Assembly: GCA_050291365.1 (NCBI GenBank)
Contig: JBNKJS010000025.1
Location: forward strand, 1-64,000
DNA length: 64,000 bases
Reading direction: 5' to 3'
Source of the DNA: JAAGZL01 sp050291365
GTDB taxonomy: Bacteria; Pseudomonadota; Gammaproteobacteria; Chromatiales; Chromatiaceae
The notes beneath the pieces are model-generated. The model was given only the letters and a program-made list of their open reading frames with translations, was not told the DNA's origin and did not search any database. This document shows, in pieces, positions 26,980-34,120 of this stretch. Numbering within the stretch: the stretch's first letter is position 1; the number at the start of each line of letters is the position of its first letter. A program made the translations under genes and the position numbers.

Positions 26980-27213
26980 TTATAGAGAAAGACGATCAAC
27001 CAGCAACTTGGTTTTGACAGAATGCAAAGCCAGGAAAGCGCCAGAGTTGGCAAACGCTCCATCATCCACTAGGGCATGGATATACGGATAGAAAGCTACC
27101 AGATCGCCAGAGGTCCGCAGGAACAAAATAAACCACGGCTTGCCCAAGGTAGCCGCCTCGTCGAAAGCCTCATTCAGTAGGCCGGCAACAATGCAGTTGA
27201 AAGTAACCAGCAT
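26980..27213 (-). pseudogene. IS91-family-type transposase remnant
   Basis: An open stretch of 77 codons includes RTSGDLVAFYPYIHALVDDGAF followed by SGAFLAL. This resembles the HUH (His-x-His) region of IS91/IS801-type transposases, where relatives read like FHPHIHALVADGVF with a following GTF motif. Here the first histidine of the pair is tyrosine and both flanks are missing, so the element is a dead fragment. It lies between tRNA-Arg and a decayed tRNA-Arg copy, which fits an eroded insertion. Alternative: an unrelated small protein, which I consider less likely. Confidence 0.6.
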
Positions 27214-27575
27214 GTGGCGTTGATGAAAGTGTGTCTCAGCAGCTTGAGGATGGTGAAAACATACTATCTATGTGGAACAGAGTGTTTTGTACACACTGAT
27301 AGATCAGGCTGAAACGTATAGTTCTTAGGCGTACACGCTAGTCTTTGCGGTTGCTTCCGTGAACCCATGAATCCCTCCACGACACTGTTTCATTGTTTGT
27401 AACAATAGTAGTGTAGATAAGATTCACCCTACGCCCCCTTAAGTATAAGATCATGCGTTAGAATCGTGCCGGGCTGTTATTTTCTTAATATTTCCAGGAA
27501 CCTTGAGCTGACAAAACTGACCTACTACTTAGTGGTAAAAACAGAGCCAGCCATATAACCCAAGCGAACAGGATC
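27214..27575. other. Spacer with a decayed tRNA-like segment (362 bp)
   Basis: No intact gene is visible here. The only recognisable content is the tRNA-Arg-like remnant at 27433-27475 and, at the right end, the presumed promoter region of the SNase-like gene. No terminator or insertion-sequence end could be recognised. Confidence 0.6.
27433..27475 (+). pseudogene. Degenerate tRNA-Arg 3' half
   Basis: Aligned with tRNA-Arg(CCT), this segment keeps the anticodon-arm-to-T-arm region in order: GCCCCCTTAAG against GCCTCCTAAG, AAGATCATGCG against AAGGTCACACG, then TTAGAATCGTGCCGGG against TTCGAATCGTGTCGGG. By eye about 31 of 42 positions agree with one extra base. The T-stem pairing is broken, so it is not a working tRNA. 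It may be the far end of an integration event or an old gene duplication. Confidence 0.6.
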
Positions 27576-28022
27576 ATGAATACCGGCAAAACAGTGCTCC
27601 TTCTATCCTTGCTTCTTCTGACGCAAGAGCTATTTGCTGCTAGCCTGTCTGGCCGCCCATCCCGCATCATCAGCGGTGACAAGCTGGTGCTAACAACAGA
27701 CGACAACCAGCATATTCAAATTCAGCTATTGGGGATTCAAGCCCCTCCCCTATCAACACCTTTAGGCCGTGCGTCCAGGAAACAGCTTTCCACACTGGTT
27801 GCTGGCAAACCGATAACAGTGGAGTTCCGCATAAGAAATCGCTGGGGCCACCCCTTGGGCAAGGTGCTGTTAGGCGGTGCCGATATCAATCTGCGCCTGC
27901 TAAGCACAGGAGTTGCCGTCCATAAACCTGATTTCCAAACAGTGCTGGAAAATAATCTATACTCACAAACTATGCAGAGAGCGAAACGGCTCAAGTTGGG
28001 CATCTGGGCCCTGTCCAAATAG
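27576..28022 (+). CDS. Secreted SNase-fold protein lacking catalytic residues
   Basis: A 148-residue protein with a signal peptide (TVLLLSLLLLTQELFA) and one staphylococcal-nuclease-like OB domain. Order of landmarks: GDKLVLTTDDNQHIQIQLLGIQAPPLS, GRASRKQLSTLVAGKPITVEF, NRWGHPLGKVLLGGADINLRLLSTGVA, and a closing helix ending in LGIWAL. Against the nuclease reference, Arg35 becomes Gln, Asp40 Gln, Glu43 Pro and Arg87 His. Every residue for calcium binding and catalysis is therefore replaced, so a binding or structural role is more likely than cleavage. Location is probably periplasmic or extracellular. Confidence 0.85.
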   Translation: MNTGKTVLLLSLLLLTQELFAASLSGRPSRIISGDKLVLTTDDNQHIQIQLLGIQAPPLSTPLGRASRKQLSTLVAGKPITVEFRIRNRWGHPLGKVLLGGADINLRLLSTGVAVHKPDFQTVLENNLYSQTMQRAKRLKLGIWALSK

Positions 28023-28128
28023 ATCTAGACAAGCCCTTAATCCTCTTGCAACAAACCAATAGTATCTTGCAATAGCGGCAAATATGTCGCAATAACATCT
28101 GGATTAGCTATAAGGAGACAAGAGAATC

Positions 28129-28428
28129 ATGGCTAAAGAAAAAGCAAAGCCTAAGAAAAAGGATAAGGCTGACAAGGACGAAACAAAGAAAAAGAAAAAA
28201 CCCTCTAAAAAGGCAGAAGGGAGCAAGAAGTCAAAACCGAAAAAAGAGAAGCCTAAGAAGAGCTCGTCGAAAAACGCCAAATCAAAGAAAAAGATCTCTC
28301 CCGAGGAACGAATGGAGATGATCCGCACTGCGGCATATTATCTAGCGCAAAAACGTGGTCATGAGGGAAGCTACGAGCTGGACGATTGGATTGAAGCAGA
28401 GAAGGAGATCGACACAATCACCAAATAG
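28129..28428 (+). CDS. Lysine-rich DUF2934 domain protein
   Basis: A 99-residue protein in two parts. Residues 2 to about 60 are almost purely Lys/Glu/Asp/Ser/Pro, resembling a disordered histone-H1-like tail. Residues about 62-95 (SPEERMEMIRTAAYYLAQKRGHEGSYELDDWIEAEKEID) are a DUF2934 domain, a short helical module whose members often contain RAYELWxxRG and DxxxWLxAE patterns. A GGAG-containing ribosome binding site precedes the ATG. Function is unknown; a nucleic-acid-associated role is only an inference from charge. A bidirectional terminator follows. Confidence 0.8.
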   Translation: MAKEKAKPKKKDKADKDETKKKKKPSKKAEGSKKSKPKKEKPKKSSSKNAKSKKKISPEERMEMIRTAAYYLAQKRGHEGSYELDDWIEAEKEIDTITK

Positions 28429-28436
28429 CAAAAACA

Positions 28437-28459
28437 AACCCCGCCATTGAGGCGGGGTT
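28437..28459. terminator. Bidirectional terminator
   Basis: AACCCCGCC and GGCGGGGTT form a nine-pair stem with loop ATTGA, between the convergent DUF2934 and VPLPA-CTERM genes. A nearly identical hairpin ends the next VPLPA-CTERM gene (29401-29423). Confidence 0.85.
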
Positions 28460-28484
28460 CGTTATCAAGCATTAGCTTAGACTA

Positions 28485-29171
28485 TCAGGCACTTTTTCTG
28501 CGGGTAGAAAAACCCATTAAACCTACAATGCCAGAAACAAAAAGCCAGGCAGCTGCCGGAACAGGGACTGCTGAAACATTCACTCCACCCAGAGCGTAGT
28601 TATTGTTGGCATCATCTTGTACGCCAATAGTAGATTCAGCTGTAAACACAATTGTTGTTGCTAAGATCTGGGCTGATACATAACTGGCATATCCACCCTC
28701 GCCTGCTCCCTGAGTGGCATCTACTGTAAATGGCGAGTTTCCGTCTATGATAACAGTCGCCTGCTCAGTGCCATTAACCTTATACAGATCAATGAAATGA
28801 AACCCAGAGATATTCACAGCAGTATCGAAAGTCAGAGTTAGGTTTTCTATAATACCACCACCGTCCTCACCTATTTCATCATCATCGATACCAATACCAT
28901 CTGTACCACAGGCGAACTGTCCGCCATTAGACGCACAAATACTCCTGTTTGAACCGTCGTAACCACCATCGGTTAAAAGATTAATGTTTCCATTTGTTGC
29001 GGAGAGCGTAAAACCAACCCCATCAAAAGTTCCGGTATATTCACTGTTTGAAACCTTATTTAGTGTTGCTAGAAAGGCGGTGTCAGTGAAGTCCAATAGC
29101 GCAGCTGAGGCACTATTACACAGACAAAAAACAGCAATACCACTAACCAGCTTAAGAATTCTATTTTTCAC
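28485..29171 (-). CDS. VPLPA-CTERM sorting domain protein
   Basis: A 228-residue secreted protein starting at GTG, with a signal peptide (ILKLVSGIAVFCLCNSASA). The beta-rich domain carries Asp/Gly-rich loops (CGTDGIGIDDDEIGEDGGG), which may bind calcium. The C-terminus is VPVPAAAWLFVSG, a hydrophobic run, then STRRKSA. The last 90 or so coding bases and the upstream leader are nearly the same as those of the next gene (29449-30114), although the protein middles are unrelated. Likely substrate of an exosortase that is not in this window. Function unknown. Confidence 0.88.
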   Translation of the reverse strand: MKNRILKLVSGIAVFCLCNSASAALLDFTDTAFLATLNKVSNSEYTGTFDGVGFTLSATNGNINLLTDGGYDGSNRSICASNGGQFACGTDGIGIDDDEIGEDGGGIIENLTLTFDTAVNISGFHFIDLYKVNGTEQATVIIDGNSPFTVDATQGAGEGGYASYVSAQILATTIVFTAESTIGVQDDANNNYALGGVNVSAVPVPAAAWLFVSGIVGLMGFSTRRKSA

Positions 29172-29172
29172 G

Positions 29173-29275
29173 ATTTAAACCCCGATTGCCCAGCTATAAA
29201 CTACAGCTGTTCTCATTAGGGCGAATACTACCGCTCTTTACGCTGACACACATCACCCAAATGAGTTAAATAAGA
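29173..29275 (-). promoter_or_regulatory. Conserved leader of VPLPA-CTERM gene (copy 1)
   Basis: Reading the minus strand: an ATTTGGGTGATGTGTG block, TAAAGAGC, a variable 45-50 base segment, then TGGGCAATCGGGGTT just before the start codon. The same blocks in the same order precede the neighbouring VPLPA-CTERM gene. A short dyad (ACTCA-TT-TGGGT) lies in the first block. Whether it acts as RNA, operator or promoter is unknown. Confidence 0.6.
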
Positions 29276-29400
29276 ATGACCACAAAGAATTTAATTCTCC
29301 TTGGCCATAAAGGACTGTAGTTCGGTTGCTAGAGGACTATTCCCCAATGTGACCACTTTTTTTAGATTATAACCATTAAAAAATAGCTGTTATAAATAAA

Positions 29401-29423
29401 AACCCCGCCATTTAGGCGGGGTT
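29401..29423 (-). terminator. Terminator of VPLPA-CTERM gene
   Basis: AACCCCGCC and GGCGGGGTT stem with loop ATTTA. On the minus strand it is followed by a T-rich run (TTTTTATTT). It lies 25 bases beyond the stop codon of the gene at 29449-30114. Confidence 0.88.
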
Positions 29424-29448
29424 TGTTAGGAAATATTTCTGCAACCTA

Positions 29449-30114
29449 TCAGGCAGTTTTTCTGCGGGTAGAAAAACCCATTAAGCCTACAATACCGGAA
29501 ACAAATAACCAGGCAGCTGCAGGAACAGGAACTGCTGAAACATAGGCGTGATTGTCTGTCTCAAAAGCATTCCTAGTAGAGATAAATACAACCTTATCGA
29601 AATACTCTGAGGCGTCATCTGCCTGGAAATTCCAGTACGCCCCCTCGGACTGATCACCAGTTGGCTGTGCGCCCGCTCCGAAAGCAACTTGATACAAGTC
29701 AGTGCCTGTAAACGAGCCGACCAGGTTAGTACCGTTGTAAAACTCTATACTATTGTAGTTATCAGGTGATCCACCAAAAAAGCCAAAATATTGATTTAGC
29801 GAACCAAGTGTCAAAGTACTTGGAGAGGATTGCCCAGCACCAGGACCAACCGTGAGGTAATATGAGGTATCTCCAGGAGGCGTAGCCCAATTACTGGGGG
29901 AGCTTCCTATCACAACCGCACCGCCGGAATATTCGGCAGGCAAACTACCTGAATTGAAATCAATTACCGTTGCGCCAACTACAGATGTGGTAAGACCCTC
30001 ACCAGATACCGCAGTACCTCCAACCGTTATCGTAAAAGCGGAAACAGATGAGGATATAAGCATCGCGCCAACAATAACGGCAAAAATCCCGTAATTTTTA
30101 AACATATTATTCAT
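29449..30114 (-). CDS. VPLPA-CTERM sorting domain protein
   Basis: A secreted protein of about 221 residues with a signal peptide (FAVIVGAMLISSSVSA), a beta-rich Gly/Ser/Thr domain, and the C-terminal signal VPVPAAAWLFVSG-hydrophobic-STRRK. I place the start at ATG 30114 (MNNMFKNYG); a longer frame to 30147 lies within the conserved leader. The middle domain is unlike that of the neighbour at 28485, yet the C-terminal coding bases, leader and terminator match it closely. Probable exosortase substrate of unknown function. Confidence 0.87.
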   Translation of the reverse strand: MNNMFKNYGIFAVIVGAMLISSSVSAFTITVGGTAVSGEGLTTSVVGATVIDFNSGSLPAEYSGGAVVIGSSPSNWATPPGDTSYYLTVGPGAGQSSPSTLTLGSLNQYFGFFGGSPDNYNSIEFYNGTNLVGSFTGTDLYQVAFGAGAQPTGDQSEGAYWNFQADDASEYFDKVVFISTRNAFETDNHAYVSAVPVPAAAWLFVSGIVGLMGFSTRRKTA

Positions 30115-30120
30115 TCCCAG

Positions 30121-30230
30121 TAACCCCGATTGCCCAACCAAAGCCAAGCGTTAGCTATATATTTCATTATGGGTCTAATCCTAAGGCTCTTTACACAGGC
30201 ACACATCACCCAAATGGGTTAGATAAAGAG
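30121..30230 (-). promoter_or_regulatory. Conserved leader of VPLPA-CTERM gene (copy 2)
   Basis: Same ordered blocks as copy 1: ATTTGGGTGATGTGTG, TAAAGAGC, a variable segment, TGGGCAATCGGGGTT. Here the dyad is a perfect ACCCA-TT-TGGGT. The single difference in the stem relative to copy 1 (C to T) keeps a G-U pair. Confidence 0.6.
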
Positions 30231-30298
30231 TTACCTCTGGGAATTGCATTCTTTATAAAACGGGGTGAGCCTGGTTTTGCTACCACAAAAAGCACAGC

Positions 30299-30556
30299 TC
30301 AATCAGTAGTTGGTTTCTTTTTCTTATTTTTAGGTTTGGTTCCATTGCCAGCCTGCATACGCATTTTTAGCAACATGCCGATCAGGGTGGACTCCATGGC
30401 CTTAAAGGCCTTGGTTTGAGCCTCTTGATGGGTGGTGGAGGCATTTTCTTCCAGCATGGAGAGACGGGCATCGAAATACGCTATATCAGCCTCTAGCCCA
30501 CTGACGCTGACCTTAGGCCACTGTTTATCCTCTTTTTTATCGTCTGAATCAGACAT
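30299..30556 (-). CDS. Small conserved-looking hypothetical protein
   Basis: An 85-residue protein I do not recognise. It has an acidic N-terminus (MSDSDDKKEDKQWPKV), a central helical part (GLEADIAYFDARLSMLEENASTTHQEAQTKAFKAMESTLIGMLLKMRM) that could form a coiled coil, and a Lys-rich tail. There is no signal peptide. The frame is clean, begins with ATG, and is divergent from the fumarase gene. It could be a small adaptor or nucleoid-associated protein; no function is assigned. Confidence 0.6.
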   Translation of the reverse strand: MSDSDDKKEDKQWPKVSVSGLEADIAYFDARLSMLEENASTTHQEAQTKAFKAMESTLIGMLLKMRMQAGNGTKPKNKKKKPTTD

Positions 30557-30700
30557 ATGTAACTATTTCTCTCTGCCTTATGCCGTTTCCCTGGCTTGTC
30601 CTTTAAGTATAATACAACGAAATCTGACTAAAAAAGAGACCAAATACACAATCTCGAACAACCGGGACAGCATCTAACAACAACTATCGGTAACCAAATT

Positions 30701-32215
30701 ATGACCAAGATAAGCCAGGAAGACCTTATTCAGAGCATTGCAGACGGCCTGCAATACATCTCCTACTACCACCCTGCAGACTACATTCAGGCCCTAACCA
30801 AGGCCTGGGAACAGGAGGAATCACCCGCAGCAAAAGATGCTATGGCCCAAATCCTGGTCAACTCTAGGATGTGCGCAGAGGGCAAACGCCCCATCTGCCA
30901 GGATACCGGCATGGTTGTGGTGTTTCTGGAAGTGGGAATGGACCTGCAGTTCGATGGCGATATGGGTCTAGAGGAGATGATTAACGAGGGGGTTCGTCGC
31001 GGTTACAGCCATCCGGATAATGTACTTAGGGCATCTGTTGTGTCCGACCCTGCCGGGGCACGCACCAACACCAAGGACAATACTCCGGCCGTGATCCACA
31101 CCCGACTGGTCCCAGGCGACAAGCTGCTGATCAAACTGGCGGGCAAGGGCGGCGGATCGGAAAACAAATCGAAATTTACCGTACTCAACCCATCGAGCAA
31201 TCTGGTGGAGTGGGTGCTGGAGACCGTCCCTAAGATGGGTGCCGGCTGGTGTCCACCCGGCATGTTGGGCATAGGTATCGGCGGCTCCGCCGAGAAGGCC
31301 ATGCTCCTGGCCAAAGAGTCCCTGATGGAGCATATCGACATCCATGAACTGAAGGCCCGCGGACCCCAGAACCGGGTCGAAGAGCTGCGTCTGGAGCTAT
31401 TCGAGAAGGTTAATGCCCTGGGTATAGGGGCACAGGGACTGGGCGGACTGACCACCGTGCTGGATGTAAAGATCAATGACTACCCAACCCACGCCGCCTC
31501 CCTTCCGATCGCCATGATCCCCAACTGCGCCGCCACCCGCCACGTGGAGTTCACCCTGGATGGCAGCGGACCGGTGGATCTGCAACCACCCAGCATAGAT
31601 CTCTGGCCGGAGATCTCCCTGGAGGGCGGCAGCAACGCCCGTCGAGTAAACCTAGACAGCGTAACCAAAGAAGAGATTGCCAGCTGGCAGCCGGGTGAGA
31701 GCATCCTGCTCTCTGGCAAACTGCTTACCGGACGGGATGCAGCCCACAAACGCATCCAGGAGCTACAGGAGAAAGGTGAGCCCCTGCCGGATGGCGTAGA
31801 CTTCCACAACCGTTTTATCTATTACGTGGGACCAGTTGACCCGGTAAGAGACGAAGCGGTAGGCCCTGCCGGACCCACCACCTCAACCCGCATGGACAAG
31901 TTCACCGACATGATGCTGGACGATATGGGCCTGATCGGCATGGTAGGCAAGGCAGAACGTGGACCTGCAACTATTGAGTCGATCAAACAGCATGGCGCTG
32001 CATACCTGATGGCAGTGGGTGGCGCCGCCTATCTGGTATCCAAGGCGATCCGCTCCGCCCGCATCGTGGCCTTCGAAGATCTGGGTATGGAGGCGATCCG
32101 TGAGTTTGAGGTGGAGGATATGCCGGTTACCGTTGCGGTGGATAGCAAGGGTACCTCGGTACATCAGACCGGACCTGCGGAGTGGCGCATTAAGATTGCG
32201 GATATGAAAAAGTAG
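30701..32215 (+). CDS. Class I fumarate hydratase
   Basis: Oxygen-sensitive [4Fe-4S] enzyme interconverting fumarate and malate in the TCA cycle. The 504-residue product carries both halves found in FumA/FumB: an N-terminal alpha-type domain and a C-terminal beta-type domain (VGPAGPTTSTRMDKFTDMMLDDMGLIGMVGKAERG). Probable cluster cysteines lie in RPICQDTG, GWCPPG and IPNCAATRH. The enzyme is a little shorter than E. coli FumA (about 548 residues). It is a single gene, convergent with pyruvate kinase, with a palindromic repeat between them. I leave the fumA/fumB choice open. Confidence 0.95.
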   Translation: MTKISQEDLIQSIADGLQYISYYHPADYIQALTKAWEQEESPAAKDAMAQILVNSRMCAEGKRPICQDTGMVVVFLEVGMDLQFDGDMGLEEMINEGVRRGYSHPDNVLRASVVSDPAGARTNTKDNTPAVIHTRLVPGDKLLIKLAGKGGGSENKSKFTVLNPSSNLVEWVLETVPKMGAGWCPPGMLGIGIGGSAEKAMLLAKESLMEHIDIHELKARGPQNRVEELRLELFEKVNALGIGAQGLGGLTTVLDVKINDYPTHAASLPIAMIPNCAATRHVEFTLDGSGPVDLQPPSIDLWPEISLEGGSNARRVNLDSVTKEEIASWQPGESILLSGKLLTGRDAAHKRIQELQEKGEPLPDGVDFHNRFIYYVGPVDPVRDEAVGPAGPTTSTRMDKFTDMMLDDMGLIGMVGKAERGPATIESIKQHGAAYLMAVGGAAYLVSKAIRSARIVAFEDLGMEAIREFEVEDMPVTVAVDSKGTSVHQTGPAEWRIKIADMKK

Positions 32216-32254
32216 CTTGCCAAGGCCGGCCTTATTGCAACACCCTTTGATCCA

Positions 32255-32322
32255 CATGTAGGAGCCCGGTCCTCCGGGCGATCTACAGTTAGCTTTCGCC
32301 CGGAGAACCGGGCTCCTACATG
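32255..32322. repeat. REP-like palindrome between fumarase and pyk
   Basis: Outer arms CATGTAGGAGCCCGG and CCGGGCTCCTACATG are perfectly complementary over 15 bp. Inner arms TCCTCCGGGCGA and TCGCCCGGAGAA extend the fold. This is the best-preserved copy of the TGTAGGAGCCC family in the window and can act as a hairpin between two convergent genes. Confidence 0.9.
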
Positions 32323-32338
32323 GATTAGCAGAGAATAT

Positions 32339-33772
32339 CTACTCCACCGCCATAACCCGGATATAGTCAGTCCCACCGGCGGTCTGGAACTTACCGGCAA
32401 CGGTCAGAACCAGGTCGCCACTGGTGACATAGCCCAGTTCACGCGCCCGTTTAATTCCATAGTTAATCTTCTCTTCATCGCTGGCATCACCGGTCAGCAG
32501 TAGTGGGAGCACCCCCCAATTCAGGGCCAGCCTGTGAGCCACCGTTTCCTCAGCGGTGACAGCAAAGATAGGGCACTCAGGCCTGTGGCGTGAGATCTGC
32601 CTAGGACTGAAACCGGTCTCGGTAACACTAAAAATAGCCTTGGCCCCAAGCTGCTTTGCCATGCTGGTAACAGCTGTGCTGATGGCATCGCTCACCTTGT
32701 TAGATGGGTTGGGTTTAACCGTCTGCAGAAAACCGTACTCGGCCAGGGATAGCTCAGCCTGCTCGGCCAGATCGGCCATGGTCTGCACCGCCTTCACCGG
32801 ATATTTCCCTATAGCCGTCTCTCCCGAAAGCATGACTGCCGAAGTGCCATCCAGAATGGCATTGGCCACATCGCTGGCCTCGGCCCTGGTGGGCTTGGGA
32901 TTGACCTCCATGGAAGAGAGCATTTCTGTGGCGGTAATAACAGGCTTGCCCTGAGAGACGGTGGTGCGAATAATCTTCTTCTGCATCCCCGGAACCTCCG
33001 CCAGGGGCAACTCCACACCCAGGTCTCCTCGGGCCACCATCACCCCATCTGCGGCCTCCACAATCTCATCCAGGTTATTCACCCCGGCCCGGTTCTCTAT
33101 CTTGGCGATGATAGGAATGGTGACCCCAAACTCCTGCTGGACCTTGCGCAGTTCATGGATATCCTCGGCGGTCTGAATAAAGGATGCCGCCACATATTCA
33201 ATACCGTGCTGGGCCGCAAATTCCATCTCCTGCATCACCACTTCCCGGTTCTCCGGACTCACTGCACTCAATGGCAGCTGGGTGTCGGGCAGGTTGACTC
33301 CCTTGTTGTAGCCCAAGATGCCTCCATGCACCACACGGCACTCTATGGCAGGCTTCTGAATAGAAACAACCTCTAACTCAATTGCGCCGTCATCAAGCAG
33401 GATCGCAGTCCCGGCCTCCACATCCTTATACAGCCCGCTGTATGTAACGGAGACCCCTTCCTGGCTACCAACACGGTCATCGCAATAGAGTGAAAATGGA
33501 TCACCATCTTCAAGCTCCACAATCCCGCTCTCCAGCTTACCGGTGCGAATCTCTATGCCCCGGGTATCCACCATGATCGCCACATGGCGCTTAACTTCCC
33601 TGGCCGCCTGGCGCACCATCTCCACCCGATGTTCCTGATCAGGACCAGTACCAAAAGATAAGTTGATACGCACCACACTGACCCCAGCCTGAATCATCTC
33701 CCTCAGGGTGGAGACAGAATCACTAGCCGGTCCAATAGTGGCAATTATTTTCGTTTTCTGGCGAATACTCAT
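32339..33772 (-). CDS. pyk: Pyruvate kinase (divergent type)
   Basis: Catalyses phosphoenolpyruvate plus ADP to pyruvate plus ATP in glycolysis. The 477-residue frame from ATG 33772 begins MSIRQKTKIIATIGPAS and has the barrel with AKIENRAGV (catalytic Lys), MVARGDLGVELP, the NPKPTRAEASDVANAILDG segment and LSGETAIGKYP. Several near-invariant positions differ: NFSHG reads NLSFG, KGPEIR reads RGIEIR, and ATQM reads ATEM. The conserved Glu associated with K+ dependence (GIEIRTG) is retained. A longer frame to 33877 adds 35 residues without family similarity. It is probably an active but divergent isozyme; altered nucleotide or effector use is possible. Confidence 0.93.
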   Translation of the reverse strand: MSIRQKTKIIATIGPASDSVSTLREMIQAGVSVVRINLSFGTGPDQEHRVEMVRQAAREVKRHVAIMVDTRGIEIRTGKLESGIVELEDGDPFSLYCDDRVGSQEGVSVTYSGLYKDVEAGTAILLDDGAIELEVVSIQKPAIECRVVHGGILGYNKGVNLPDTQLPLSAVSPENREVVMQEMEFAAQHGIEYVAASFIQTAEDIHELRKVQQEFGVTIPIIAKIENRAGVNNLDEIVEAADGVMVARGDLGVELPLAEVPGMQKKIIRTTVSQGKPVITATEMLSSMEVNPKPTRAEASDVANAILDGTSAVMLSGETAIGKYPVKAVQTMADLAEQAELSLAEYGFLQTVKPNPSNKVSDAISTAVTSMAKQLGAKAIFSVTETGFSPRQISRHRPECPIFAVTAEETVAHRLALNWGVLPLLLTGDASDEEKINYGIKRARELGYVTSGDLVLTVAGKFQTAGGTDYIRVMAVE

Positions 33773-34120
33773 GGGTTCTACTACTGAGTCCTTTAAGGCT
33801 GGTATATGTAATTTAGGAGTATGGCCGATTATTGTGAAAATTTCGCGACACAAGAACGTTTTGTTCTCGCGCTTCATGGTGAGAACGAGAAAACAGTCTG
33901 CCGTAACAAACCGATCCCGCGATCAAGTCGCTGAGTGACGACATCTGTTTTTTGCGTCTTTTTACTGGAATTCGTGTTTATTTCTTACTGGGATGCAGGT
34001 AAGGAGCGTCAGCAGGACACGGTAACTTTTGCGGCCGCTTTTTAAAACCATTTGCGTTTATTCGCGTTCATTTGCGGACCGCTTTTAATCGCCCAGAGAA
34101 CTTGGCTCCTACAAAAGACC
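33773..34120. other. Spacer with repeat fragments (348 bp)
   Basis: No gene is visible. Near 34045-34075 there is a repetitive ATTTGCGTTTATTCGCGTTCATTTGCGG stretch (written here by parts: ATTTGCG, TTCGCG, ATTTGCGG), and at 34088-34113 a half copy of the TGTAGGAGCC palindrome (TCGCCCAGAGAAC, TTGGCTCCTACA). An AGGA lies 16 bases before the pyk ATG, which is rather far. Confidence 0.5.

Noticed and set aside
30121..30160. Sigma54 promoter just before the VPLPA gene at 29449-30114 (GG-N10-GC match)
   Set aside because: The GG-N10-GC is not conserved in the sister leader and lies too close to the start codon.
29173..30230. Cyclic-di-GMP-I (GEMM) riboswitch in the VPLPA leaders
   Set aside because: Some fragments look similar, but the conserved core segments and their order do not match.
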